From Myxococcales bacterium (lineage in GTDB: Bacteria > Myxococcota_A > Polyangia > Polyangiales > JADJMO01), in the NCBI GenBank assembly GCA_016709545.1, contig JADJMO010000006.1, positions 248,001-312,000 on the forward strand: DNA of 64,000 bases, given 5' to 3'. The notes beneath the pieces are model-generated. The model did not search any database, was not told the origin of the DNA, and saw nothing but the letters and a program-made list of their open reading frames with translations. Below, piece after piece: positions 46,063-55,910 of the stretch (position 1 is its first letter; each line of letters opens with the position of its first letter). The position numbers and the translations under genes are program-made.

Positions 46063-47514
46063 CTAGAACGGCGGCTTGGTCACGAGGCCGCCGCTCGACG
46101 AAGGGGCGCTCGTCGTCGTGGGGTTGGCCGGAGCACTCGGCGTGGGACTCGGCGCGGGCGCAGGCGTGGAAGCCGTGGTCGACGGGACGACGGGCGCGAT
46201 CGCCACCTTGGTCCCGACGACGGGTGGAGCCTGGGTCGGCGCGAGGGCAGCGCTCGTCGAGGCGCTCACGACCGGTGGGGTCGGCATCGGCAGCGCGACG
46301 CTCGGCACGAGGCTCGGGGCCACCGATGCCACGGTGCTGACGGCGGGTGGGGCGCTCGAGGCTGCCGCGCTCGGGGCCGCCGTATTCGTGGGCTGCTTGC
46401 TCGACCAGACGGCCCGGGCACCGACGCCTGCCGCCACGAGCACGAGGACCAGCGCGACCCACCGGAGCGGCGACGGGTTCGTGGGCAGGTTCGCCGTCTT
46501 CGCCACCGCGGCCACCGTGCCCGACGGTCGCTGCGGCGCAGGTGTGTCCTGCAGCGTCGCGGCGCCCGGGTCCGCCTTCGCGCCCACGACGACCCGCGCG
46601 CTCTCGGGGTTCTTCTTGGCCGGCGCGCCGAACGACGGGCGCGGCACCACGCCGTGTCCGGACAGGACGTCGGCCGCCTCGCGCAGATCGGAGAGACGCT
46701 CGCTCCGGTCGCGCTTCAGCATGTGCGCCACGAGTTCGACGACGTCGGCGGGGACCTCGGGCTTGTTCTTGTCGACGCGAGGGATCACCCCGGACAGCAG
46801 CTCCTTGACCAACTGGCCGTAGTTCTCGCCCTCGATGGGGCGCTTGCCGACCAGGGTCTCGTAGAGGATCGCGCCGATGGCCCACACGTCGACCCGGTGG
46901 TCGAGCCCCTTCTCGCCGAGGAGCTGCTCGGGCGCCATGTACGCCGGGGTGCCGACGACGGCGCCACTCTCGGTGATCGACGAGAGCGCCTCCTCGATCC
47001 TCGTCGACTTGGCGATGCCGAAGTCGAGGACACGCACCATCTCACCGGTCGGGGTCTGCGAGAGGAAGATGTTCTCGGGCTTGAGGTCGCGGTGGATGAG
47101 GCCCACTGCGTGCGCGGCGCCGACGGCCGAGATGACCGGCAACAGGATCTGCACCGCCTCGGCGATGGGGAGCGGGCCCACCCGCTGCATGCGCGCCGCC
47201 AGGGTCTCTCCTTGCAGCAGATCCATGACGATGACCGGGGTCTCTTCGTGCTCGAGCACGTCGCGGACGCCCACGGCGTTCGGGTGCTCGACCGACGCGG
47301 CGGCGCGTGCCTCGCGGATGAAACGCCGGCGCGCCTCGCCGTTCGGATCGCTCCCCTGGCGCACGAACTTGAGCGCGACGCGACCGCCGGTGATCTGGTG
47401 GGTGGCCGCCCACACCGTGCCCATGCCGCCCTCTCCGAGCGGGTGTTCCAGGACGTAGCGACCGGCGATCACGGTCCCTGCTTCGAGCGCGGCCAAGACC
47501 GGAGAGACTACCAC
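46063..47514 (-). CDS. Membrane-anchored Ser/Thr protein kinase
   Basis: A 483-residue Hanks-type kinase from GTG 47514 (VVVSPVLAALEAGTVIAGRY), preceded by gggagaa. Motifs are LGEGGMGTVWAATH, GRVALKFVRQ, LIHRDLKPENIFLSQT, VLDFGIAKSTRI, GTPAYMAPEQLLG and VDVWAIGAILYETL. After the kinase lobe come a Lys/Ala-rich stretch, a transmembrane helix (WVALVLVLVAAGVGARAVW) and about 115 residues of low-complexity Ser/Ala/Pro/Thr outside. It is divergent from the TPR/PEGA-like gene with 42 bp between the starts, containing a CTGTTT/AAACAG inverted repeat. The pair may be co-regulated. Confidence 0.92.
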   Translation of the reverse strand: MVVSPVLAALEAGTVIAGRYVLEHPLGEGGMGTVWAATHQITGGRVALKFVRQGSDPNGEARRRFIREARAAASVEHPNAVGVRDVLEHEETPVIVMDLLQGETLAARMQRVGPLPIAEAVQILLPVISAVGAAHAVGLIHRDLKPENIFLSQTPTGEMVRVLDFGIAKSTRIEEALSSITESGAVVGTPAYMAPEQLLGEKGLDHRVDVWAIGAILYETLVGKRPIEGENYGQLVKELLSGVIPRVDKNKPEVPADVVELVAHMLKRDRSERLSDLREAADVLSGHGVVPRPSFGAPAKKNPESARVVVGAKADPGAATLQDTPAPQRPSGTVAAVAKTANLPTNPSPLRWVALVLVLVAAGVGARAVWSSKQPTNTAAPSAAASSAPPAVSTVASVAPSLVPSVALPMPTPPVVSASTSAALAPTQAPPVVGTKVAIAPVVPSTTASTPAPAPSPTPSAPANPTTTSAPSSSGGLVTKPPF

Positions 47515-47523
47515 CGCTTCTCC

Positions 47524-47542
47524 CTGTTTTCTCGCGAAACAG
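47524..47542. promoter_or_regulatory. Inverted repeat in a 42-bp divergent intergenic region
   Basis: CTGTTT and AAACAG are separated by seven bases (tctcgcg) between two divergent starts (47514 leftward, 47557 rightward). The symmetry and position suit an operator or overlapping promoters shared by the kinase and the exported protein. It is short and could arise by chance. Confidence 0.3.
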
Positions 47543-47556
47543 CGTAGGATGCCCCC

Positions 47557-48564
47557 ATGCGTCGCGCGTGGCTCTTCGCCTCCGTCGTCTCGGTCTGTGC
47601 GCTCGGGGTGCTCACCACGGAAGCGCCGACACGGGCCGACGACTCGGCAAACCTCGAGGCAGCGCGAGCGGCGTTCGAGCGCGGCGCCAAGCTCGCGAGC
47701 GAGGAGCGGTGGCTCGACGCCCTCGCGGAGTTCGAGGCCTCGGCGCGGCTCCGGCCCCACGCGACGACCACGTACAACATCGGCTACTGCCTGCGCGCGC
47801 TGGGGCGGCCCACCCGCGCCAAGAAGCACTTCGCCGAGGCGCTGACCCGCGACGACGCGACGGCGGGCAAGGAGCTGACCCCGCAGCTACGCGCAGCGGC
47901 CCAGAAGTACCTCGAAGAAGCGAAGGCGAAGATCGCGACGCCGTGGTTGTCGATCGATCCCGGGGACGCGACCGTGACCATCGACGGCAGCCCGCTCGAG
48001 GCCTCCGGCGTGGGTCACCACCTCGCGGGCACGCGTCCTGCGGGGCCAGGCGAGAAGGTGACCACCCCGCACGGCTTCGTCGTCGAGGTCGACAGCGGTC
48101 CGCACGAGATCGTGGTCGTCGCCCCGGACGGTCGCAACAAGGTCGTGCACGAGGACTTCGCTGCGGGCACCACCAAGTCGGTGCGCATCGAGGTCCCGAA
48201 GCCGGTCCTGCGCAGCGACGGCAACCCGACGCGGCGCACGTGGGGGTTCGTCCTCGGTGGCGTCGGCATCGCGGCGCTCGGCATCGGCAGCTACCTCGGC
48301 CTCCGCGCCCGCTCCACGTGGCACGACGCGCTCGACGCGTGCCCGGGCAAGACCAACTGCAAGGACGACCGCGGCTCGGAGCTCGCCGCCGACGCCAAGG
48401 TGCAAGCGAACCTGTCCACGCTCGCGTTCGTGGCCGGCGGGGCCGCGCTGCTCGGGGGGACCATCCTCGTGCTCACGTCCACCGGGAGCAGCGAGCCCAG
48501 GGCGGCGGTCAGCGCGTCGGTCGCGCCGAGCGGCGGGTTCGTGACCGTGTTCGGCCGGTTCTAG
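47557..48564 (+). CDS. Exported TPR/PEGA-like protein with C-terminal membrane segments
   Basis: A 335-residue protein with a signal peptide (MRRAWLFASVVSVCALGVLT, cleavage near TRA). A TPR-like pair (AARAAFERGAKLASEERWLD; TTYNIGYCLRALGRPTRAKK) is followed by a helical stretch. Next comes a PEGA-like beta domain (WLSIDPGDATVTIDGSPLEA, GFVVEVDSGPHEIVVVAPDG), then a transmembrane hairpin (TWGFVLGGVGIAALGIGSYL; LAFVAGGAALLGGTILVLT). This order is common in Myxococcota proteins that lie beside Ser/Thr kinases, as here. The role is unknown; possibly envelope sensing. Confidence 0.75.
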   Translation: MRRAWLFASVVSVCALGVLTTEAPTRADDSANLEAARAAFERGAKLASEERWLDALAEFEASARLRPHATTTYNIGYCLRALGRPTRAKKHFAEALTRDDATAGKELTPQLRAAAQKYLEEAKAKIATPWLSIDPGDATVTIDGSPLEASGVGHHLAGTRPAGPGEKVTTPHGFVVEVDSGPHEIVVVAPDGRNKVVHEDFAAGTTKSVRIEVPKPVLRSDGNPTRRTWGFVLGGVGIAALGIGSYLGLRARSTWHDALDACPGKTNCKDDRGSELAADAKVQANLSTLAFVAGGAALLGGTILVLTSTGSSEPRAAVSASVAPSGGFVTVFGRF

Positions 48565-48566
48565 GT

Positions 48567-49787
48567 TCAGCGGGCAGGGGACGGGTACAGATCGAGCCAC
48601 GACACCGTCCCCGCGCGCACCTCGAGCGGGTGCTCGCCGATCCGCTGGTCACCGCGAAAGGCGCGCACGATCTGCTGTCCGACGGGCAGGTTGGCGACGA
48701 ACGCCATGCCGTCGCTGGTGGTCTCGGTGCGGGCGAGATCGATCGTCGGTCCGGCGAGGTAGAACGTGCGCGTCGAGCCGTCGCTCGTCGGCGTCTCGAG
48801 CCGCACGCCGACGAACGGATCGAGCGCACAGTCGTGGACGACCACCAGCGCGTGCCCGTGGTCTTCGAGCTTGGTGAGCTTGGCGGTGGCGAACGCTCCG
48901 TCGAGGCTTTCGGTGGGGTACAGGAAGAACGTGCCGTAGGGGAGGAGCTCCTGGTAGACGGCGGGACGTCCGAACTGCAGGAGGCCGGGTGCGAAGCCTG
49001 GTGCCGAGGCCTTCAGATACCCCTCGTACTGCCGCGCGAGCGCGAGCTCGACGATCCCTTCGGTGTTGGTGGCGCTCTCCGTGACGATGGTCGTGCAGAA
49101 GGCGTCGAACGGGTCGCACGCGCGGACGGTGATGGCAGGGAGCGGGTTGCGGTTGATGAGGTTGCCGACGAACAGCTTCACTTTGAGCTTCTCGCCGGTC
49201 TCCGCGCCCCAGCGGTAGTTGCCCTTGCAGGCGTCGGCGTGGCTCGTGGCGACCTCGCACCCCGCGCAGCTGTGCGCCTGCCAGCATCGATAGAGGGGCG
49301 TGAACTGCGCGGGCGCCTTCGCGCTGGACCAGCGGGTCGCGCACAGGTCGATGCGGTCCGGGTTCGGGCTGCCGCCGCTGTAGCCGCACGCCACGAAGCG
49401 GTCGCAGTCCGGCTCGCCCGCGCAGGCGATCGCCTGGGCGCGACAAGCGTCGTCGAGGCACTGGCAGGGGCCGCCGATCTTGCTGGGGCCGAAGCACTCG
49501 GCGGTGCAGGTGCGGCGGCGACAGGCGTCGAGCTCGGCGAACGCCTTGCTGGTGCCGAGGCGGGTCTGGCAGCCGTCGCGGCAGGCGCCGTCGGCGCAAG
49601 CGTCGACGCACGCGAGCAGCAGGTTGCACGACGGCTCGCCCTGGCAGGTCGCGAGATCGGTGCGACAGTCGCGGGTCGAGCAGGTGGTGCAGGAGGTTGC
49701 GCGCGGCAGGTCCTCGATGCCCAGGAGCGGGTCGCAGGCGGGCAGGGCGACCGCGAGGGTCATGAGGAGCGCCGTCAGAGGTCGCAT
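48567..49787 (-). CDS. Cys-rich lipoprotein
   Basis: A 406-residue lipoprotein: MRPLTALLMTLAVALPACDP. Residues of about 30-190 are Cys-rich with regular CxxxxDCxxxxxxC spacing (CTTCSTRDCRTDLATCQGEP, CVDACADGACRDGCQTRLG, CQCLDDACRAQAIACAGEPD). Residues of about 215-406 form a beta-rich domain with a strand pattern like carboxypeptidase regulatory or Ig-like folds (LKVKLFVGNLINRNPLPAIT, GIVELALARQYEGYLKASAP, GFAPGLLQFGRPAVY). The start at 49787 lies inside the end of the upstream lipoprotein gene (13-base overlap), indicating coupling. Function unknown; the length and order suggest a surface-attached protein. Confidence 0.8.
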   Translation of the reverse strand: MRPLTALLMTLAVALPACDPLLGIEDLPRATSCTTCSTRDCRTDLATCQGEPSCNLLLACVDACADGACRDGCQTRLGTSKAFAELDACRRRTCTAECFGPSKIGGPCQCLDDACRAQAIACAGEPDCDRFVACGYSGGSPNPDRIDLCATRWSSAKAPAQFTPLYRCWQAHSCAGCEVATSHADACKGNYRWGAETGEKLKVKLFVGNLINRNPLPAITVRACDPFDAFCTTIVTESATNTEGIVELALARQYEGYLKASAPGFAPGLLQFGRPAVYQELLPYGTFFLYPTESLDGAFATAKLTKLEDHGHALVVVHDCALDPFVGVRLETPTSDGSTRTFYLAGPTIDLARTETTSDGMAFVANLPVGQQIVRAFRGDQRIGEHPLEVRAGTVSWLDLYPSPAR

Positions 49788-50305
49788 GGCGCGAGACAGA
49801 CCGAGAAGCAGAGGGTGGGCGCGTCGCAGCCACCATCGGTGCCGATGCACGACGGGTGACCGACACACCCGGGCGGCGCGCCGTACGCGGGGCACGTGAA
49901 GCCGCTCGGGCAGGCGCCGCTGCCGGCTGCGCAGGTCTTCCGGCAGCCGTGGCTCGTGCAGTACTCGTCCGCAGCGCAGGTGGGCGTGCACTTGCTCGGC
50001 GACAGCACGACCAGTCCGCCGCACGCGTCGCCGCCCTCGGTCGCGTCCGCGTCACCGGCCTCGGTCGCGTCGGTCGCGTCGGCCGTGGCCGCGTCGGTCG
50101 CCGTGTCGTCGACCTTCGCCGCGTCGACCCCGCCGACCTCGGGTGCGGGACCCGGGGTGCCGGTGTCGACGCTGAAGCTGCCGTCCGCGGTGGCGTCGGC
50201 GGTCTCGTCGCTGGTCGCCGGGTCTTCGGGCTTGGGACCGATGACGCATCCTGCGCTCGTGAGAGCGAACAGCCAGACGCTGCCGAGGCGACGCGAGGAC
50301 ATCAC
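49775..50305 (-). CDS. Lipoprotein with acidic Ala/Thr/Asp linker and Cys-rich tail
   Basis: A 176-residue lipoprotein: MMSSRRLGSVWLFALTSAGC. The linker of about 75 residues is almost only Asp, Ala, Thr, Glu and Gly (TATDAATADATDATEAGDAD). The last 80 residues hold about 12 Cys (CTPTCAADEYCTSHGCRKTC, CPSGFTCPAYGAPPGCVGHP, APTLCFSVCLAPCDL). Its end overlaps the start of the next lipoprotein gene. ATG at 50305 or 50302 is possible. Confidence 0.8.
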   Translation of the reverse strand: MMSSRRLGSVWLFALTSAGCVIGPKPEDPATSDETADATADGSFSVDTGTPGPAPEVGGVDAAKVDDTATDAATADATDATEAGDADATEGGDACGGLVVLSPSKCTPTCAADEYCTSHGCRKTCAAGSGACPSGFTCPAYGAPPGCVGHPSCIGTDGGCDAPTLCFSVCLAPCDL

Positions 50306-50326
50306 CGCCAGTCTAGCACCGTCGAT

Positions 50327-50797
50327 TCAGGGGCCGCTGCACGGGACGTAGCACTTCGAGGAGACGCAGCTCATGAGCGGGCTCACCTTGCTCGACGGGT
50401 AGTCGACCGCGCACTTGTCCGCGCACGCGGAGTCGAAGCACTTGCTGAGGCAGTCCATCTGCGCGTTGCACGCGGCGTCGGTCAGACACGTGGTCAGCTC
50501 GGCGCCGCACGAGACGTCGACGCAGTCGTTGCAAGGGTCGCCGCTCCCTCCATCGTAGGCGCCGGTGTCCGCGATGCGGCCCGTGTCCTCGGTGCCTGTG
50601 TCCTCGGTGCCCGTGTCGTCGACGAGCTCGGTGTCGGTGGCCGTGTCGTGCGCGGTGTCGGTGCGGCTGTCGGCCACCCCGCTGTCGCGACGGACGATGC
50701 GGGAGGCATAGTTGGGGTCTTCTTCCACGGAAGCGCAGGCCACGAGCGTGATCGAGCCCACGACGACGGCGAAGGCCGTGACGATACGAGAGTGCAT
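50327..50797 (-). CDS. Lipoprotein with Asp/Thr microrepeat linker and Cys-rich tail
   Basis: A 156-residue lipoprotein: MHSRIVTAFAVVVGSITLVA then Cys. The linker contains the tandem repeat DDTGTEDTGTEDTGR, encoded by near-identical 15-base units around 50580-50625, which suggests replication slippage. The tail has evenly spaced Cys (CNDCVDVSCGAELTTCLTDA, CNAQMDCLSKCFDSACADKC). It is 21 bp upstream of the next lipoprotein gene on the same strand, so the three lipoprotein genes form an operon. Confidence 0.8.
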   Translation of the reverse strand: MHSRIVTAFAVVVGSITLVACASVEEDPNYASRIVRRDSGVADSRTDTAHDTATDTELVDDTGTEDTGTEDTGRIADTGAYDGGSGDPCNDCVDVSCGAELTTCLTDAACNAQMDCLSKCFDSACADKCAVDYPSSKVSPLMSCVSSKCYVPCSGP

Positions 50798-50977
50798 GGG
50801 TCCCCTCCAGGGTGTGTCGGCCGTCTCCGTTGCGGGCCACGGTCACGCGATTCATCTGCATTTCGCGTGCTGAAGCGCTGAATGTCGCCGCGAATCGGTG
50901 CACCGACTGTCCTCTTCGGCAGGGCCTTTACGTCCGCCCTCGCGCCGTACAAAGAGCACCCCCGGAGGTGCCGTTCG

Positions 50978-52304
<1,327 letters not shown>

Positions 52305-52415
52305 TGGCAAGGTTCACGCCGCCGGCGGGCTGCCGGCGACCGCCGGCGAACCAGGCGCGGATCGAGCTGGATTCTCGCCGATTCGTGCTGGCACCGCGCG
52401 TGCTTCGTGGTGCGC

Positions 52416-53807
52416 GTGACCACCCTTCGCATCGGCTTCGACAGAGGGACGCTCCGCCTCGACGGTGACGTCACCTCGCTCGAGGAACCCACCGTCTGTC
52501 TCGACCCGCGCACGGCGTTCCACCGCGCGCCGGCGCACCTGTACGCGAGCCTGCTCGGGCGCGCGCGCGCGCGCGGCGTGACGGTCGACGACGCGCTCGC
52601 GACCGAGCTCTTGCCACGGCCACCGCCACCCCTCGCGCTGCCCACGCTTCGCGACTACCAGGCCCAGGCGCTCGCGGCCTTCGAGGCGTTCGGTTCGCGT
52701 GGCGTCGTGGTGCTGCCCACCGGCAGCGGAAAGACGCTGCTCGCGTGCGCTGCCATGGCCCGGTCGGCGGTCAGCGCGCTCGTGCTCGTGCCCACCTGCG
52801 CCTTGCTCGAGCAGTGGCGTCAGCTCCTCATCCGCGTGTTCGGGGGCACCATCGGCGTGGTCGGCGACGGCACCTTCGAGCTCGCGTCGATCACCGTCAT
52901 CACCTTCGCGAGCGCCTGGCAGAAGCTCGACGCATTCGGGCACCGCTTCGGCATGATCGTGGTCGACGAGGCGCACCACTTCGCCGCCGGCCTGCGCACC
53001 GAGGCCCTCGAGATGTGCACCGCGCCGCTGCGCCTCGGGCTCACGGCCACACCCCCCGAGCCGGGCACCGTCGCCGAGGCGCGGCTCCGCAGCCTCCTCG
53101 GGCCCGTGGTCTTCCACCGCACCGCGGCCGAGCTCGCGGGCACCCACCTGGCTCCGCTCGCCGTCACGCGCCACACCCTCGATCTCGACCTCGAGGAACG
53201 CCGCCTCTACGAGCGCGACAGCGCGCCGTTCCTCGAGCTGCGGCGGCACGTGCTCCGGGCCCAGCCCGGCCTCGACTGGGCGGGGTGCATGCGTCACATC
53301 GCCCGCATGCCGAGCGGGCGGGAGGTGCTCGCGGCCATGCGCCGGGCCACGGCCATCGCCACCCTGCCGCGCGCCAAGCTCGCGCTCGTCGAGGCGCTCG
53401 TGCGCGAGCACGCCGCCGACAAGGTGCTCGTGTTCGCGGCCACGGCCGACGACGCCTACCGCCTCGGCCACGCCCTGCTCGCGCCCGTGATCAGCAGCGA
53501 GACCCCGCGCCTCGAGCGGCAGGCGATCCTCGAGGCGTTCGGGCGCGGCGCGGTGCGGGCCCTGGTCAGCGCCCGGGTCCTCAACGAGGGGATCGACGTG
53601 CCGGAGGCCAGCGTCGCCATCGTGGCGGGGGGCTCGCTCGGACAGCGCGAGCACGTGCAGCGCATCGGGCGCGTGTTGCGCCCGCAGCCGGGAAAACAGG
53701 CGCTCGTCCACGAGCTCGTCACCCTCGACACCGTCGACGAGGCGCGCGACCGCGCGAGGAGGAGGCCCCATGCTGCCCCGGCATCTGCTCTGTCTCACCC
53801 AGCATGA
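52416..53807 (+). CDS. XPB/Rad25-type superfamily 2 DNA helicase
   Basis: About 463 residues from GTG 52416 (VTTLRIGFDRGTLRLDGDV). The N-terminal 60-70 residues look like the damage-recognition domain of archaeal XPB. Helicase motifs are LRDYQAQALAAFEAFG, Walker A LPTGSGKT (about 100-107), DEAH in IVVDEAHHFAAG (184-187), LGLTATPPEP, ARVLNEGIDVPEASVAIVAG and the arginine finger motif QREHVQRIGRVLRP (about 411-424). XPB opens DNA around lesions in nucleotide excision repair and transcription. The gene overlaps the start of the DUF790/Bax1-type gene by 38 bases, the arrangement known for the archaeal XPB-Bax1 helicase-nuclease pair. GTG codons at 52407 and 52410 are alternatives. Confidence 0.88.
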   Translation: MTTLRIGFDRGTLRLDGDVTSLEEPTVCLDPRTAFHRAPAHLYASLLGRARARGVTVDDALATELLPRPPPPLALPTLRDYQAQALAAFEAFGSRGVVVLPTGSGKTLLACAAMARSAVSALVLVPTCALLEQWRQLLIRVFGGTIGVVGDGTFELASITVITFASAWQKLDAFGHRFGMIVVDEAHHFAAGLRTEALEMCTAPLRLGLTATPPEPGTVAEARLRSLLGPVVFHRTAAELAGTHLAPLAVTRHTLDLDLEERRLYERDSAPFLELRRHVLRAQPGLDWAGCMRHIARMPSGREVLAAMRRATAIATLPRAKLALVEALVREHAADKVLVFAATADDAYRLGHALLAPVISSETPRLERQAILEAFGRGAVRALVSARVLNEGIDVPEASVAIVAGGSLGQREHVQRIGRVLRPQPGKQALVHELVTLDTVDEARDRARRRPHAAPASALSHPA

Positions 53808-54954
53808 CGGCTTCGCCACGCCGGCCTGGCTCACCGAGCGCGACGCGGTGTGGATCCGCCTCGCGGCCGACGCCTTCGACGCCTGCGTGGGCAAGGCCGT
53901 GGGCGCGATCGACGACGAGCTGGTGCCTCGCGTGCTCTCCCTGGCGCGCGTCCACGGGGTGCACCCGCGCAGGGCCGAGGGCCTCGTGCGCGTGCTCGCG
54001 CGGCGCGCGGGCGATCGGCTGGTGGCGCCGGTCCTGCCGCCGCAGGCGCGCGCGGCGGTGTTCGCCGAGGCGGGCCGGGATCGCTCCGCCGCGCGAGAGG
54101 TGGTCCTCGGGCGCGTGGCCGCCGAGCTCCGCACCTCGCCCGAGGCGGTCGAGGCCTCGCTGTTCGCCGATCGCGCGAGCGCGCGGCGCATCGCCCCGCT
54201 GCCGAGCCTGCACCCGACCGACCTGGTCGAAGCCTACAACCTCGCCCTCGCGCAGGGGCTCCTGCTCTGCTCGGAGATCGTCGTGGTGCACGTCCGCGAG
54301 CACGTGCGGGCGGTGGTCCGCTTCGCCAAGCTGAGCGGCCTGCTCTGCACGTACGCGGTCGACGACACGGGCACGAAGCTCGAGATCTCGGGGCCGCTCG
54401 CGGTGCTGCGCCACACCACGAAATACGGCTTCTCCCTCGCGCGGTTCTTCCCCGCGGTGCTCGGCACACCGGGCTACGCGGTCGAGGCGCGGTGCCTCGT
54501 CTGGGACACCCCCCAGTGTGTTCGCATCGACGCCAGGGACCACCTCGCGCCCACCCACGTGCTGCCGCGCGACGCGGACAGCCGCGTGGAGCGCTGGCTC
54601 GCCCAGGACGTGCGGCGCCTCGAACGGGGCTGGGTCCTCGATCGCGAGTCGGATGTCGTGCCGGTCGGACGCAGCGTGTTCTTCCCCGACTTCACGCTGC
54701 GGCGAGGCGGAGCCTCGGTGCTGGTCGAGGTCGTCGGCTTCCACGGTCCGAGCTACCTCGACGCCAAGGTGCGGGCGCTCGAGGCCGCGCGCGGCCGCCC
54801 GCTGATCGTCTGCGTCGCGGCCACGCTCCTGCCGAACCTCGGCGCGATCCCGGGAGTGGTGCTGCCTTTCCGACACCGCATCGAGGCCGCCGCGCTGCTC
54901 GACCACGCCGAGCGGCTCGTGGCGACGCCCGGTGCACTTGCCGAGCAGGCCTAG
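53770..54954 (+). CDS. DUF790 (Bax1-type) nuclease, partner of XPB
   Basis: A 394-residue protein starting MLPRHLLCLTQHDGFATPAW. DUF790 is the family of Bax1, which binds archaeal XPB and acts as its nuclease. The N-terminal part has the family pattern (WIRLAADAFDACVGKAVGAI), and the middle has ADRASARRIAPLPSL followed by LVEAYNLALAQGLLLCSEIV. A C-terminal nuclease-like core of PD-(D/E)xK type is FFPDFTLRRGGASVLVEVVG with Asp at about 307 and Glu at about 320, then FHGPSYLDAKVRALEAA. It is coupled to the helicase by overlap. In bacteria this pair is much rarer than UvrABC. Family assignment is firm; activity is inferred from archaeal relatives. Confidence 0.85.
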   Translation: MLPRHLLCLTQHDGFATPAWLTERDAVWIRLAADAFDACVGKAVGAIDDELVPRVLSLARVHGVHPRRAEGLVRVLARRAGDRLVAPVLPPQARAAVFAEAGRDRSAAREVVLGRVAAELRTSPEAVEASLFADRASARRIAPLPSLHPTDLVEAYNLALAQGLLLCSEIVVVHVREHVRAVVRFAKLSGLLCTYAVDDTGTKLEISGPLAVLRHTTKYGFSLARFFPAVLGTPGYAVEARCLVWDTPQCVRIDARDHLAPTHVLPRDADSRVERWLAQDVRRLERGWVLDRESDVVPVGRSVFFPDFTLRRGGASVLVEVVGFHGPSYLDAKVRALEAARGRPLIVCVAATLLPNLGAIPGVVLPFRHRIEAAALLDHAERLVATPGALAEQA

Positions 54955-54971
54955 GTTGCTACCGTTCGCGC

Positions 54972-55910
54972 ATGCGGTACCTGGTGCTCGGGCTCCTCGC
55001 GGTGGTCGGTTGTGGTGGGTCGGCGGATGCGGGCGCCTTCGTCGACGACGCGGGCGGCGGGGACTCGACCGCGGCCGACGCCGCCACCGATTCGTCCACG
55101 GGCGACACCACCGCGACCGACAGCGGCGGCCCCGACACGCCGAAGACGGACACCACGCCCGACCTCCCGCCGCCGCCCCCGGTGACCCTCGACACCGTCT
55201 GCGACAAGCTGGCCGACGCCGTGTGCGGCAAGCCCGCGTCCACCTGCTGCACCAAGAGCGGCTTCGGCTTCGACGAGGCGGGCTGTCGCGACGGCGTCAA
55301 GGCCGGCTGCGCCGACCGCGTCGACGACGTGAAGGCCGGCGACTCGGTGTTCGACGCGAGCGCCTTCCCGGCCTGCGTCGACGCGTGGGCCAAGCTCGAG
55401 ACCGCGTGCACCGTGAACCTGCTCGAGTTCCTGCGCACGTATCCGCCCTGCCAGCAGCTGTTCCGCGGCACCACGGCGCCCGGCGACAGCTGCACCGACG
55501 ACGTCGAGTGCGCGGGCCCTCCCGGCGCGTTCGGCACCTGCACCGACGCGGGCGCGTGCGCGCAGTTCACCATCGTGGGCAAGGACGCCCCGTGCAACAC
55601 GGCGGGCGACGTGCGGGCCACCTGCGATCTCGGCCTGTTCTGCAACGTCACCGGCGGCGGCGCCGACCCCAAGGGCACCTGCAAGGCCGCGCGCAAGGTC
55701 GGAGAGACGTGCTCGTTCTCGCGGTGGTTCGAGTGCGGCTACGGGTACGTCTGTCAGGGCGGCACCGGCAGCAGCCCCAAATGCGCCGAGGGCAAGCCTG
55801 GTGGCGCGACCTGCGGCGGAGACTGGGAGTGCGCCTCGTGGCAGTGCGCCACCGGCCGCTGCTCGCCCGCGAACTACCCGGTCGCGAGCAAGGGTCTCTG
55901 CGGCGGGTGA
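54972..55910 (+). CDS. Cys-rich lipoprotein of unknown function
   Basis: A 312-residue lipoprotein: MRYLVLGLLAVVGCGG, lipidated Cys at residue 14. A linker of Asp/Ala/Thr/Ser (DAATDSSTGDTTATDSGGPD) and a Pro run precede a globular Cys-rich body (VCDKLADAVCGKPASTCCTK, CVDAWAKLETACTVNLLEFL, CTDDVECAGPPGAFGTC, CGGDWECASWQCATGRC). The CxDDxEC motif is shared with the lipoproteins at 13114 and 14694. ATG 54972 follows the DUF790 stop by 17 bp, so it may be read in the same transcript. Its TGA and the TGA of the opposing ABC gene make the palindrome TGATCA. Confidence 0.82.
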   Translation: MRYLVLGLLAVVGCGGSADAGAFVDDAGGGDSTAADAATDSSTGDTTATDSGGPDTPKTDTTPDLPPPPPVTLDTVCDKLADAVCGKPASTCCTKSGFGFDEAGCRDGVKAGCADRVDDVKAGDSVFDASAFPACVDAWAKLETACTVNLLEFLRTYPPCQQLFRGTTAPGDSCTDDVECAGPPGAFGTCTDAGACAQFTIVGKDAPCNTAGDVRATCDLGLFCNVTGGGADPKGTCKAARKVGETCSFSRWFECGYGYVCQGGTGSSPKCAEGKPGGATCGGDWECASWQCATGRCSPANYPVASKGLCGG

